Source of the DNA: Takakia lepidozioides
Lineage: Eukaryota > Streptophyta > Takakiopsida > Takakiales > Takakiaceae
Assembly (NCBI GenBank): GCA_030704615.1
Contig: CM060731.1
Location: forward strand, 59,006,756-59,066,755
Direction: 5' to 3'
Length of the DNA stretch: 60,000 nucleotides
Position 1 is the stretch's first letter, and each line of letters begins with the position of its first letter. The position numbers were made by a program, and so were the translations under genes. Shown piece after piece: positions 21,592 through 32,596 of this stretch. The notes beneath the pieces were generated by a model. The model ran no database searches and had not been told where the DNA came from. It saw nothing but the letters and a program-made list of their open reading frames with translations.

Positions 21592-22341
21592 ATGTATGAT
21601 AACAACACCGCCATGTTACAAACCATTAACAAAGAGATGTTGGGAAGAGTCAATGCCAATAAGTTGAAGGGGTACAGTGGTATCCATGACAAACCATTGC
21701 AGCATGATTTGCATGTTGAAACGCAAAAGCAGCCACGGGCTGCACCAGTGATACCAATGGAGTATGGAGCACTTGTCGCTAAGCCGAGCATATATGACCA
21801 GAGCGACACAGCCTATCACAGCCCATCACGACGTGACACAACCTATCACAGCCCAGCAAGGCGCGACACAGCCTATCACAGCCCAGCATGGCGCGACACA
21901 GCCTATCATAGCCCATCACAACGTGACACAGCCTATCACAGCCTAGCGAGGCGCGACACAGCATATCACAGCCCAGCACGGAGCAATACAGCCTATCACA
22001 ACCTACCACAGCGTGTCACAGCCTATCACAGCTTACCACAGTGCAACACAGCGTATCACGGCGTATCACAGTATGACACAGCCTGTCACAGCTCAACACA
22101 GCCTACTAGGGTTACACAATCCATGGAATCAGTGAAAGGTGGACATAGGATAACTTCAGGGAAATGGCCGGCGAAAGAAAGGACGGAAGCCAGTTTAGAA
22201 AGGGACACGTGGAAGTCAGGGCGCAACACACAGCTGAGAAGGAAGTGCAAGAACAGATGTCATCAAGAAAGAGGACAAGAATGGCTGTCAAAATACCTAA
22301 TTAGCACGTCAATTTGGATGAATGGCGGGCCCATTAATGAA
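21592..22341 (+). pseudogene. Pol C-terminal extension with ten decapeptide repeats
   Basis: It follows the integrase GPYVIQKMYDNNTAML motif. After KLKGYSGIHDKPLQHDL come about ten 30-bp units (21800-22095), each coding a variant of RDTAYHSPAR; the copy at 13345 has about eight. A Lys/Arg-rich tail follows. No fold is recognised. Similarity to the first copy ends at about 22345, after CATTAATGAATACGG. Confidence 0.65.
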
Positions 22342-24368
22342 TACGGCACATGGCCTAACCATGTGAGCTGCCACCACTGGCCCCTCATTCACAGGAGCTC
22401 TCATCTTTTTCTGGTGTCTGATCCAGAATGGGCAGGCTGCCTTGCGATGGCCTGCCTGATTACAATAGTAACACAGTTCTTCCCCATTAGGTCCTCGCCC
22501 TTGGTCTGTTCTGGAATTGTTTCTATAATCCTGATTCCTTGGCTGGTAATTCCCTCTTGGATTACCCTGATAGTTGCCTCTGAAATTTCCTTGGTAATTC
22601 CCTCTTGAATTACCTCTCCTTTCCATGCCATTGTTATAACCACCAGGCCTACCATAGTGGTCCTGATCACAGTTTCTTCTTGGCTGGGGCTGCACTTGAT
22701 GCACCCTTACTTGCCTAGGTTCTCTAGCTGTTGTCATTCTGTTGTAGTAACAATTCTCAGTAGAATGGTTATCCATTTTACAGATAGTACAGTGTTTCTC
22801 CTTCATGTGGCATTCAATGGTGGTATGGCCTTCATTCTGGCACTTTGCACACCATACACCCTTCCTCCAATGTGTTGCAGCCTCTGTGGCATACTTCTTC
22901 AAGATTTCTTCTAATCTTTTCTCATAGTTATCCCTCTTCAACTTCTCCTTCCTCTTACTCTTCCTTTTCAGCTCTTACTCTTCTTCCTCATCTGACTCAT
23001 CCTCAGAGTCCTCACCATCCATTTTCTTTCTCCTGAGCATTCCCAATTGCTCAATTCTATTCGCTGTTTCAAATGCCTCCTCCACTGTATTATGGGGTAA
23101 CATATCCACTTTCTTTTGCAACTCTGGTCTTAGTCCACTCACAAACCAAGTCTTCTGTAAACCTGGTGCTGGTACAGCAGCCAGCTTTTTCATCATCAAT
23201 TCCATCTTTTCCATATACTCCTCAACAGTTTCATGCTTCTTTTGCTTTAACTGTTGTAAACTTCCATACACTTCATCCTCAGTTTTACTTGTCCTGAACC
23301 TATTTGGGAATGTTGTATTCAAGCCATTCCACGTTAGGAAATGATTATCAGGGAATCTTGCATACCATTCGCTTGCTTTCTTTATAAGTGAACAAGGAAA
23401 CAGTCTCATCTTGGCATCATCGCCATTCTCATTGTTCACTATACACATGTGCTCAAATTGGCTAATGTGTACATCAGGATCCCCTTTTCTTGAATATATT
23501 GGAAAAGGTGGTTTTGCCCGTGTTGGTTGTAACGCCATCTTTGGCCCTACCTTCTGCCCACTGACAGATGCTGGCCCCCTTGCTGGTGCTAGTCCTTGAG
23601 GACTTGTTGTAGTTGTGGTGGATCTTCCACCCAGTGGTGGCCCCTGAGCACTCCCTACTACCGGCCCCACGATATTCACAGTATTCCCAGCTCCAGTTGC
23701 ACTACTTCCCACACTCCCTGTCCCCCCAGAGCCAGATCCAGGCAGCCCGCCTGATCCCCCTGAGCCGACACCTTCGTTGGCCTGTGGTCCAAGTGCTCCA
23801 CTTGATCCAGGTCCAACGGGTTGGGATGTCCTGGTTGTAGTCTCAACCTCAGCTGTTGGGTCTACTTCTTCATACTCTTCCTCTTCCAATTTCTTCCCTC
23901 TGTTTTCATCCTCCAAGTTCTGCCCTTGGGTTTCTTCTTCACTCATGTAACTAAACTGCAATGGTGTTGGAGAGTCTGAACTCTCCGTTGGCTCTGCCAC
24001 ATCCTCTCCTCCTTCTTCACCTTCCGTTTCAGAAACGAGAGTTCATGCTTTTGGTGTTCCATGCCAACTCTTATCAAAGATTTCTGTCAAATCTTTATCC
24101 AGGGATGTACCTCAGATCTTTCACCTCGTGGTTGATCTTCTTCCCGTACCAATTCCCTTAATCTCTCTTGCAAAGAAAAAGAAGGAGTGGCATCCAACTC
24201 TAGTTCTTCCGGTATGGGTGATGTACTCTCTGATCTTAATGGTGTGAGAGGTCCAGATGATTCCCCTATGTCTATTCCTCTCTCCCAAAGATATGGATAA
24301 TTAGCTTTCAGATAACTTTCTCTTTTTGCTGAATATCTCTGGAGTCTAGCTTCTCTTTCATCACTCAT
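22342..24368 (-). pseudogene. Gag of gypsy element 2, broken and 3'-truncated
   Basis: It begins MSDEREARLQRYSAKRES at 24368. The capsid-like region and knuckles CAKCQNEGHTTIEC, CTICKMDNHSTENC and CYYCNQAGHRKAAC match element 1 closely. Lesions: frame changes near 24085-24010 and a stop near 22975. The A-run that is frameshifted in element 1 is short here and the frame is maintained. The protein stops in foreign sequence after AAHMVRPC, where the junction with element 1 lies. Confidence 0.75.
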
Positions 24369-24388
24369 GTCCCATGTCTTTCATTTCT

Positions 24389-25035
24389 TTAATGTGACAA
24401 TAACCAAAACTCTCTTCTGTAGTATCTCTCGTATATGCCTGGGTTTCTTTCAAGCTTCAATGCACCCTTGGCTATACTAGAAGTCTCCGTTACCATATAA
24501 CCATATGGCAAACAAGTCTGGAAAGCTGTTCTTGGTGTGAGTTTGATCCATAGAATAGCCTTTGGAATCCAATTCTTCACCAATACAAGCTCTTCATGCA
24601 TATGAGTATAAACATTCACCTTCCTTTCCTCACCAGTGTTGGTAACCAACGTGCTCTTCCTCTACAGGCCACCTGATAAATCTTTATCACCCCTTTCTCC
24701 AGACCCCACTCAGGGTCAGCATCATGCACTCTCTTAAGAATGTTTTCTTTACAATCGTCTGGCAATTCCAAGAACCTCTAAAAGAATTGTTTGGACAATC
24801 TTTCCTTCTCAGTTTCACAGGGAATTTGATTCACATCAAATTCTTTAATTCTCCATCCACCATGATCCCACCAGATGCCTGTCACATCTGGCTGTTCATG
24901 ACCCAGTTCCCCAATATGGTCGCCAAATGTCGAACAGCTTTTACTCACCCATCCCTTCGCTATCCGAGGTGGAAACTCCAAGATAGAAGTGTTGGATATT
25001 TCTAAGCACTCAGCCCGCTCAGTACAATCAGTCAT
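24389..25035 (-). pseudogene. Extra ORF upstream of gag, gypsy element 2
   Basis: It starts MTDCTERAECLEISNT at 25035, is interrupted near 24775 and resumes to a stop at 24389 (ERYYRREFWLLSH). Compared with element 1 it retains the C-terminal segment HMHEELVLVKNWIPK to GALKLERNPGIYE, so the full protein would be near 210-220 residues. No family is recognised. Confidence 0.55.
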
Positions 25036-25113
25036 GACCTACAGCTAGTGAATCATGGTTGTGCTTCCCATTTGTATTCCTTCTTGCCTTCATGTTATCA
25101 ATTCACCTTATCT

Positions 25114-25143
25114 GATACTGAAGCATCAGATTGCTTCAGTATC
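25114..25143. promoter_or_regulatory. Perfect 12-bp hairpin at the LTR 2 inner end / primer-binding region
   Basis: GATACTGAAGCA and TGCTTCAGTATC flank the 6-base loop TCAGAT. On the minus strand the hairpin covers the last bases of the LTR and the first of GTATCAGATAAGG, which resembles an initiator-Met primer-binding site (TGGTATCAGAGC). A structured element at the priming site is inferred. Confidence 0.5.
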
Positions 25144-25888
25144 TACTTAATTCCAATTATTCATGCATTCATTTCACAGCTTCACTCATGTCACTCTACA
25201 CAGTGTGCTTGTATCGAATAAGTATCAAATTATGATTTATCAGGTATCAGGCCAATGCCATGGTGATTCTAATCTGCCCTATAGTTTCACTACAGCTTTG
25301 CATGTAACAAGCATCTACTGTTCATCTCTCCTCCTTCTCGTGCTCTCGTTCTTGCTCTCCGCCTGATCTCCTCTCCTACATGACCAAGAAGCGCTCCCCG
25401 TGAAGTGTCCTCTTTCCGTAGCCGCTCCCCTTATCTGCCCGCAAGCTGTTCTAACCACCTAACTAATTAACCGTCATCCCTGAAGTAACACGTTCCTTCT
25501 GCAGATGTCGTTCCCTCAAAGTCGTTCCCTGCTAATGATAACTGTTCCCCATGTACTGTGACAGGCTGTGTCAAGCTGTGCCGAGCTGTGACTGGCTGTG
25601 TAAGGCTGTGTCGGGTTGTGACTGGCTGTGTCGGCTGTGTCGGGCTGTGCGAAGCTGTGGCGGGCTGGGTCAGGCTGTGTCGGCTGTGACGGGCTGTGTC
25701 GGGCTGTGTCGGGCTGTGGCGGCTGTGACTGGCTGTGACGGGCTGTGTAAAGATGTGTCGGGCTGTGTAACCCCCCTTAAGCCTGCTGCTGCCACCCCTA
25801 AGGCTCTTGTTGGTCTCTGTCTGCGCAAAAATTAAGGGTACCCCACAGAACCCGTAAAAGCGTCTAAGTCCCAAACAGCCCTCTAACA
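25119..25888 (-). repeat. LTR 2 (5' LTR of gypsy element 2)
   Basis: On the minus strand it runs from TGTTAGAGG to GATGCTTCA, about 770 bases, with TG and CA ends. It aligns with LTR 1, including the ACACAGTGTG block, the GGGTACC block and the CTGTG tandem tract (25555-25770). Leader sequence homologous to 15765-15866 follows its inner end. Confidence 0.8.
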
Positions 25889-26580
25889 GTACGGTGGTCT
25901 ATCGAGGCTTTATCACATAAATCCTGAAACTTCCCCAAGAACTCTCTCCCTTGGTCCGTGAGTACCTCAGCTAGAGCACCGAATCGGCTAAGTACACGAT
26001 CCAAGAATGCATACGCAGCCCCCTCACTAGCCTTGTCAGGCAACGGAACCAACTCAAATCCATTTGGAGAAGTGCTCCACCATCACCAACACATATCTGT
26101 GGCCCTGCAAAGTCAAGACTTCACCTATAGCCCAATCCCATTATGGGTAAAAGATGCAACTGTGGTGTAGGGACGTTGAATGAAGCATGCACCTTGTCAC
26201 ACACCATGCATCTAGCCACGAACTGTTGCACCTCTGTGTGCATACCATGCCACCAATACTGCCCCTACAGTAAACTATAAGCGCGTCGCATTTTAAAATG
26301 CCCCAAATCCTCATGGGCATGTTGCACTAACCGTGTACGCTGTGTTGGGTGAGGCACAATCCTCACCCGACCATCTTCCCACACTTGAAGCAGGTATATC
26401 CCCTTCCACTTGAACCTCTTGGCTTGTTGTAGGATCCGATCCCTCTCATTGGCAGTCACACTAGCTGTCGTGTCTCCAGTGCGGAGGTAGTCCAATACAA
26501 TTGAATCCTCATGTATATCTCTGGCACCACCTGACTCATCACTAACCTCAGGGTCCTCAGACACTCCGCCTACAGTCATC
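25889..26580 (-). pseudogene. Integrase of gypsy element C
   Basis: The N-terminal part has RLVQHAHEDLGHFKMRRAYSLL (HHCC-type domain) at about 26270-26350. The core has ELVPLPDKASEGAAYAFLDRV and EVLTDQGREFLGKF (second catalytic Asp) and ends at IDHRT, where the LTR begins. The catalytic Glu region is absent. Several stops separate the two blocks. Confidence 0.75.
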
Positions 26581-26852
26581 CCTGTTGTAGGTCCAACCTA
26601 ACCTCCCGATGCCAAGATACACAAAAATGCAGATGCATGCCATTCCGGCACCATCTCCTCGTCCGTCTCACCATGCCACCGAGCTCTAGTGTCATCTTAC
26701 TGGCTCGTGCATGGATTGCAACTCAATCCATCCGCATCCCAATTGACCAAACATGGTCAATGCACCACCTGAGAGTCGTACTCTTGGAGAATGAGTGCCC
26801 ACCGTGCAAGCTTCCTTGTAAGCTTGTCTGACTCCATCAACCACTTGAGTGG

Positions 26853-27128
26853 CTAGTGATCCGTAACAAGGGTGAAGAGATTGTCGTATAGATAGCATCT
26901 GAAGTGTGTCATGGCCCACACTGCAGCTAAGCACTCCCCCTCATATGAGCTATACTTAGACTCTATAGCATTGTTCGAGCGACTAGCATAAGCCACTACG
27001 AACTCTCTTCCCTCATCATCCACCTGTGTGAGCACCGCTCCAAGCCCCAGCATGCTCCAATCCGTATGCAACTGAAAGGGGCGCCCCTGGATAGGTCGTC
27101 TCAAGATGGACGCCGAGGTCAACCTCAC
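26853..27128 (-). pseudogene. RNase H of gypsy element C
   Basis: The retroelement RNase H pattern is present: FQLHTDWSMLGLGAVL (Asp), KYSSYEGECLAAVWAM (Glu) and FTLVTDH (Asp). The block is one open frame. The 26600-26850 stretch downstream is tether-like and decayed. Confidence 0.8.
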
Positions 27129-27167
27129 TTTGAGATCCTGAAAAGCTCGCTCTTGCTCATCTTCCCA

Positions 27168-28022
27168 CTACCACTCCTGGTCTACCTTGGTCAGCTTGGT
27201 TAGAGCCTTTGCAATAGCACTAAATCCCTTGATAAACCGTCGATAATAGTTCGCCAACCCCATGAAAGCTCGAACTCGGCTCACGTCTGTGGGGCGTGGA
27301 ATCCATGCAATGGCCTCTACTTTAGTCTGCTGTACCCCCAATCCTCCAGGATATATCATGTGGCCCAGATACTCAATCTGGTTGTGGAAGAACTTGCACT
27401 TCCCTAGATGTAACTTCAATCCGTGCGCTCTCAAGCGCTCAAATACCACCTGAAGGTGTCTCTTATGCTCCTCCACCGTATCTCACTAAAGATGATGATA
27501 TCATCTATGTAGCACCGGCAAAGTCCACCCCTACTAGAATCATGTCCATGATTCTCTGGAACTCTGCAAGAGCGTTTTTAAGCCCGAATGGTAAGAACCG
27601 CCCCTGATATAGGCAATCATTCTCGTGCTCATTGATTCCCCAGAATGTCGTCTTCTGCTTGTCCGCCTCCTTGATCGACAATTGGTGATATCTGGACCGC
27701 TTGAGTTCAAAGTGCTAAAGACCTTAGCATGCCCAATGACATCAAAGATCTCTTCTGGTGTGGGCATGACATACTTATCGGACTTGGTCTGACGATTTAC
27801 AGGCCGGTAATCACCGCACATACGTCTCTCCATCCAATTGTCATAGACATCATTCTTGGCTCGCATCACTATGGCTAAAGCATACTCTTATCCAGAGAGA
27901 TCCACCAAACCAGCCTCCCAGAGATCTTGAGTCTTCATCTGAATCAAAGACCTCTCCATGTCACTGTATCTATAGGGTCTCCGAAAGATTGGCGTGTCAG
28001 TGGCCAATACAATAAGAATTTC
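27168..28022 (-). pseudogene. Reverse transcriptase of gypsy element C
   Basis: The blocks in order are TDTPIFRRPYRYSDMERSLI (at about 27980), MERRMCGDYRPVN, a decayed palm, CRCYIDDIIIFSE at about 27490-27520 (the catalytic YIDD), then LHLGKCKFFHNQIEYLGHMI and VRAFMGLANYYRRFIKGFS. At least two frame changes and one stop separate them. This is gypsy RT order. Confidence 0.8.
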
Positions 28023-28027
28023 CTGAC
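28023..28027. repeat. Target-site duplication, left (ctgac)
   Basis: CTGAC precedes the 5' LTR; the identical pentamer follows the 3' LTR at 36183-36187. Confidence 0.9.
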
Positions 28028-28698
28028 TGTTAAGTGAAGCCTTGTGCTAAAATCTCATTTTAGATGACTTTTAGAACCAATTAATGGGAAGGCATGATTT
28101 ATAGATAATATTAACACCAATTGATATGGGCTTTGAACTTGAGACCTACTCGCGAATATGAGGTGTGAAAATAATTTAAAAACATTCCAAAAACTTTTGT
28201 TGTGTCAGGGATTGATCCTAAAATATCCAAGGAGTGAATTTGGAGGAAAAACAAATAAATTATTGGAATCCTGGAAATTAAAAGGTGCCAGAACAGAAAA
28301 TTAAAGTGACCAATGAGAAGGAAGGAACCATTGGTATCTAAGAAATAAAGCGTTGTCCCTTGAAAGAAAAGGATGAAAAAGAAGAAGGAGAGGAGGACAA
28401 AGAGGCGAAAGAGAGAGATGACTGAAGAATATGGATCAGAATAGGAATCAAGGAAGGAGACTAGATGAGGGGTGGTAGTATGAGAGACTATGATCTGAAA
28501 CTATGAAGAAGGCTTAATTAGATAAAGGAAATAAATAGTAGCATAGGAAACAGGAAAACGATGGAGGAAGAACTATAAGATCTGTGATCATTTTCAATAT
28601 TATAATAAAGTCAGTTTTCCATTCCCTTCGTTTTGTGAAATAAATAAATAATTATGTACCATATACAATTCAGAAATGGAGGGAAAAATGGACAAACA
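28028..28698 (+). repeat. 5' LTR of gypsy element 3
   Basis: It runs from TGTTAAGTGA to GGACAAACA. It differs from the 3' LTR by a few substitutions and small indels (GATTTATAGATAATATTAA is present here, missing there). Confidence 0.9.
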
Positions 28699-28720
28699 TT
28701 GGTGCGTCTGCCGGGAGCAG
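28699..28720 (+). promoter_or_regulatory. Primer-binding site candidate
   Basis: TTGGTGCGTCTGCCGGGAGC directly follows the 5' LTR. Its TGG start and GCCGGGA core resemble the tRNA-Asp-primed sites (TGGCGCC-GCCGGGGA) of plant gypsy elements, with mismatches. The tRNA assignment is tentative. Confidence 0.5.
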
Positions 28721-29017
28721 ACTTTGTCTACTCTCCTAAGTTGAGTTTAAAGCTTTCTCTGATCTAGCTGAAAAGGATCAGGGTTATATTGCTCAAGTGA
28801 AAATAATAATAATAATAATGGAAACTCAAAATATATCTATTTTATTTATTAAATGTGATATGTATTCTGGAGCTGACTATAAATGCTCTAAAGGATTTAA
28901 AAGATACTATAGTAGTTTCGGATTTCACAATGACAAGGAATCACTTAAACAACACAATTTTGGTGTCCAAAGATTTAAATTATGAAGCTGTTGCAAGAAG
29001 TCCCACATTCATAGAAG

Positions 29018-29432
29018 TTATTTGTTGATGGGGCTGCTCGTAATAATCCAAGCCATGCAGCAATTGGTGTGGTTTTAATTGATCCGTTCGGTCTAATATA
29101 TAAGCAATTAGCTGAGTATATTGGTTTCCCAATTTTCTAATAATGTGGCAGAATATATAGCTCTCATAAGGGGTTTGGAGGAAACGAAGCTTCATGGCAT
29201 TTCTAGTGTTGAAATTAATACAGACTCTGAATTGGTCTACTGTCAAATCACTAGAGAGTATAATATTTATGATAGGAAACTTTGCCAATTGAACGAAGAA
29301 GTCCAGAAGTTGTTAAACTTATTTGACGCTGTCACAATAAAATGTATTCCAAGGGAGGAAAACCACCTAGCAGACTCATTAGCAAACATAGTTTTGAATG
29401 CTAGAGTGGGGTTAGAAAGAGTGTTACATTGA
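29018..29432 (+). pseudogene. Additional (archaeal/plant-type) RNase H domain upstream of gag
   Basis: The frame starting at about 29018 gives LFVDGAARNNPSHAAIGVVL (Asp codon at 29027). After a one-base shift near 29121-29140 it continues FSNNVAEYIALIRGL (Glu at 29151), then EINTDSELVYCQITREYN (Asp at 29223) and REENHLADSLANI (Asp at 29373). All four metal-binding positions are present, and the pattern is that of the RVT_3/archaeal-like RNase H found as a second RNase H in Tat elements. Here it lies between leader and gag, about 320 bases after the 5' LTR, instead of between RT and integrase. It ends at a stop before gag. It is probably inactive because of the shift. Confidence 0.8.
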
Positions 29433-29515
29433 ATTCAGACTGCTGAATTATTGAGCGTCATGCCAAATGCAATCTCTTTAAACCAATTCCATAGTACTAC
29501 ATTTTATTATGACTT

Positions 29516-31030
29516 ATGTCAGATTTAGCTAACACTTCTGGAAATTCTAAAATTGATTTCCTTAATGAAGCTCGTTCAAGACATTTGACGCCAAGACAAC
29601 TACGTGTCGAAATAAGAAGTAGATCTAGGCAGCTTGCGTTAGCACGAGAAGAAGCCGAAAGGGAACGAAGAAGGATCCTAAGAACATCTGGACAACCAGA
29701 AGATGAGGAACAACCTCAAAAATCTCTATCTCCTAGAATCCTTTTGCCTGCCTATTAATTTGAATATTAATACCTCAAATGTTAATGTCCCGGCCAACCC
29801 AAATCCTAGTGTAATTAATATTGTACCACCTATCATGGCTGCCCAACAAGCCGCGGCAGGTTTGCCTATCGTCATTCCAGTTAATACAGCTGCACCACCT
29901 AATATAGTAAGGGATATACCGTTATTTTATGGTTTAGTTACCGAGGATGCTGACCAACACATTCAAATTTTTTTACATGTGTGTGCAGTCAGCCTTGTAG
30001 TAGAGGATGCCCATAAAATGATGGTTTTTCCTTATACTTTACAAGGGCAGGCTGACGCATGGTATTATAGACAAGCTGCAGCCACATTCGCCACTTGGCC
30101 AGATTTACGCGTTGCGTTCCAATTGGAATTTAATGCTGTAAAAAACCCCCAAAGTGCAATGATGGAATTATCTCAGGTTAGACAAGGTATTGATGAGACA
30201 GTCGAAAATTACGCTAATAGGTTAAAAGACCTAGCAAGAAAATAAACAACATTGAATTTAGATCAGATGGTTTTGAAATTATTTTTTATTCAAGGGCTGA
30301 AATATGAACATCAAATTCATGTAAGGTCAGCTAATCCAGCGACTTTGACTGATGCCATTGCCAGAGCAATATTATATGATCGTGCCATAAGAAGCACAAG
30401 GGTAAATCCCATGGTTAATGCAATGCAACCTTCTATAGTACCTATGGGGTCCACCAATATGGTAGGATTTAATGGAGGACAGTTCAATGGTGTTAATAAT
30501 CAACAATCCAAGCATATTTGAACCCATCCCTTAAATGTTCTGCCACCCTCTAGACCTTTTGATTCTCTTAGTCAAGCAATTACTCTACCTCCAAAGCACG
30601 AGGAAACACATTGGGAGGGCTTAAGGGACTGGATGAATACCGTCACCGAGAATTTAAAATCTGTAAATCAGAATATGGTTTTTATGCTTAAAACGCAAAA
30701 TTTAATGGGAGGTAGGCCTGTGCAATCAAATGAGAAAAATCAGCTCATTTGTACCACATGCAATGGGAGAAATCATACTGCGCAAATTTGTAAAGCCCAT
30801 GTCATATGTGGCTATTGCCATAGACCTCACCATTATGAGTCAGAATGCTTTCGTAAACAAAAGGATGAAGCGACAAGAAATAGAGCTCAACCTGGTCAAC
30901 ATCCTAACCCGCATAGTCCTGTTCAAATCGTAAGAAAGAATATTTTAACGCGGGACAAGGGTGCTTCTTCTTTCAGGTGTGAATTTAATTATGGTCGAAA
31001 AATCTTCATCTGTACCGAAGGACGGGATTA
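29516..31030 (+). pseudogene. Gag of gypsy element 3, broken
   Basis: It starts near MSDLANTSGNSKIDFL at 29516. A frame change near 29705-29755 leads into the capsid region (RDIPLFYGLVTEDADQHIQI, then LQGQADAWYYRQAAATFATW, then IDETVENYANRLKDL). Stops follow at 30243 and 30519. Near 30735-30860 the knuckles CTTCNGRNHTAQIC and CGYCHRPHHYESEC are both CCHC. This is ordinary gypsy gag organisation. Confidence 0.75.
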
Positions 31031-32079
31031 GGTCTAAAGTAAGAAATAACACACAGGAAGTGTGGGAAGTAAGTACTCGGTCTAAAGTCAAAAACCTCGT
31101 TAAACAACCTGAGCCTGTCCCTGATGATGAAGATGAAACTAATGAAGAAATTAATGACTTTGGTATACCCAAGCACTCTCCTAATGAACAAGATCATAAA
31201 AATAATCTGGTCAAGGAAAAGAATATTGTAGAAGAACACCTGCCTAAAGTCAATCGACCAAAGACTGTCACTTTTGCTGACCAGAATCAAGAGTTCAAAA
31301 GGAAAGAAGAAGAACTTCCGATAAAGAAATATGCAAAACCTTATAGTGTATTAGAAGACTTGGCAGAAAATAAGGCCAATATTATGTTATCCCAGTTTAT
31401 AACTATTTGTCCAGCTATTCAAAAAGAATTAATATTGGGTCTAGTAAGAAAACGTAAACCAGTAAGGGTTATAAGAGCGTTGGATTCAGCCATTATAGAT
31501 AGAGATTGCCCTAAGGTAAATTGTATTGTGAATGAACTGGAAGTATCTGGAGCCTTGGTTGATGCAGGGTCGGGGATAAATGTGATGACTTTAGTAGCCA
31601 TGAAAGAACTAGGGTTGAAATTGCATGGACCGTCTCCTTACTCATTGAGAATGGCTAATTACACTTCCGTGAAACCAGAAGGTATCATAATGAATGTAGA
31701 AATATTGGTGGCTGGTCAAATCACTAAAACCCACTTTTATGTGTTAAGAGTAGATAATCCTCGTTGCGGATATTTACTTCTTTTAGGAAGGCCTTGGCTT
31801 CGAGAGACTTACGTTGTAGTACATATTCCTAGAGGCATTCTAGCCATAGGCAAGGGTCCAAAAAGAGTGGCAGTGGATGCTTATCCCCAATTAACTACTG
31901 AATCAAACCAGTTAAGTGAGCTGGAATATTTTAAAAGTGAATCAGATGAATATGATAGTTCCGACGAAGAATTGATGTATAATGAAACAAAAATGGTTTT
32001 ACCAGAAGAGTTCAAGGGAGTTCTGGATGTGTTGTTTTCAGAAGAACTTGAGATTTTAGATGGAGTCGATGGTTTTTGA
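31031..32079 (+). pseudogene. Protease region of gypsy element 3
   Basis: The frame is open from about 30961. An acidic linker (PEPVPDDEDETNEEIND) precedes the protease, with active-site loop GALVDAGSGINVMTL at about 31560 and LLLLGRPWLRETYVVVH at about 31790. The loop has DAG in place of DSG/DTG. The frame stops at 32077, and the polyprotein continues in another frame up to the insertion at 32221. Confidence 0.75.
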
Positions 32080-32220
32080 GAGTACTAAGGAAGAAATCTC
32101 TGACAAGCTGGAAGTACAAACTAAAAGTTTGAAACCAGATGTTATTGAGCTAAATATAGGTACTGAAGGAGAGAGTAAATCAATTAGACTAAATAAAGAA
32201 CTTGCAATTAATGAAGTCAA

Positions 32221-32596
32221 TAGAGTTATCCGTAAAGTGAGCCTAAGTTTGGTACCTTGTTTGGACCCGAGTTACGGGTTTCATCCCGAATTTGAGTTAA
32301 TCCGTAAAGTGCAGAAAACTGAGCACGAAGTCAGAAAAGAGGGCACCAAATTATAAACTGGGGATGAGGGCAACAGCTGCTCAAACCGAGCTCGTGAGCT
32401 CTGACCGCCTCCGCCTCAACGACTAACAAAACTCGGCACCAAACTCCTGCAACCCCCATTTTCCTAGTCCTGACAGTTTGGTCCCGTGTTTTTTTCTAGT
32501 CGTACCGCTTGATCTTGAGTTTCGAGTTTCATACCGAGTTTTGGCCAAACTCAGGGTTCTCATGCCCGAGTTTGGGACCCTTTACGGATAACTCTA
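32221..32596. mobile_element. Small inverted-repeat insertion (MITE-like) in gypsy 3 pol
   Basis: The 17-base ends TAGAGTTATCCGTAAAG and CTTTACGGATAACTCTA are perfect inverse complements, and subterminal CCCGAGTT/AACTCGGG-type segments also pair. Removing it rejoins the pol coding sequence (KELAINEVN to NEFTALCKEF). The duplication is either TA (with GAGTTATCC ends) or AAT (with AGAGTTATCC ends); sequence alone does not decide. There is no coding content. Confidence 0.65.

Larger units (their letters stand above)
15765..22341 (+). mobile_element. Gypsy element 1 (Tat/Athila-like), RNase H deleted
   Basis: In order: leader, an extra ORF (15867), gag (16509), protease (18961), RT (19534), integrase (20855), and the C-terminal tandem-repeat extension to 22341. 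Its 5' LTR is LTR 1 at 12068-12785, displaced by the inversion. There is no 3' LTR: at about 22341 the sequence switches to inverted gag of a second copy. RT passes directly into the integrase core, so RNase H, the RT connection and the integrase HHCC domain are lost. The element is non-autonomous. Confidence 0.8.
22342..25888 (-). mobile_element. Gypsy element 2: inverted 5' part (LTR, extra ORF, gag)
   Basis: This is a second copy of the same family on the opposite strand. It contains LTR 2 (25119-25888), a leader, the extra ORF and gag as far as the third CCHC knuckle. It is joined tail to tail with element 1 at about 22341, so the pair forms a structure with inverted LTRs outside. Its outer LTR end (TGTTAGAGG on the minus strand) interrupts the integrase of another gypsy element at 25889. 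Confidence 0.8.
25889..28022 (-). mobile_element. Gypsy element C, pol fragment (minus strand)
   Basis: A decayed pol reads from right to left: RT, RNase H, integrase. It is cut on the left by LTR 2 within the integrase core, and on the right at 28022 by insertion of the element at 28028-36182, whose target duplication ctgac splits the reading frame; about 14 further codons are recognisable from 36188 rightwards. Many stops and frameshifts are present. It is older than both insertions. Confidence 0.8.
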
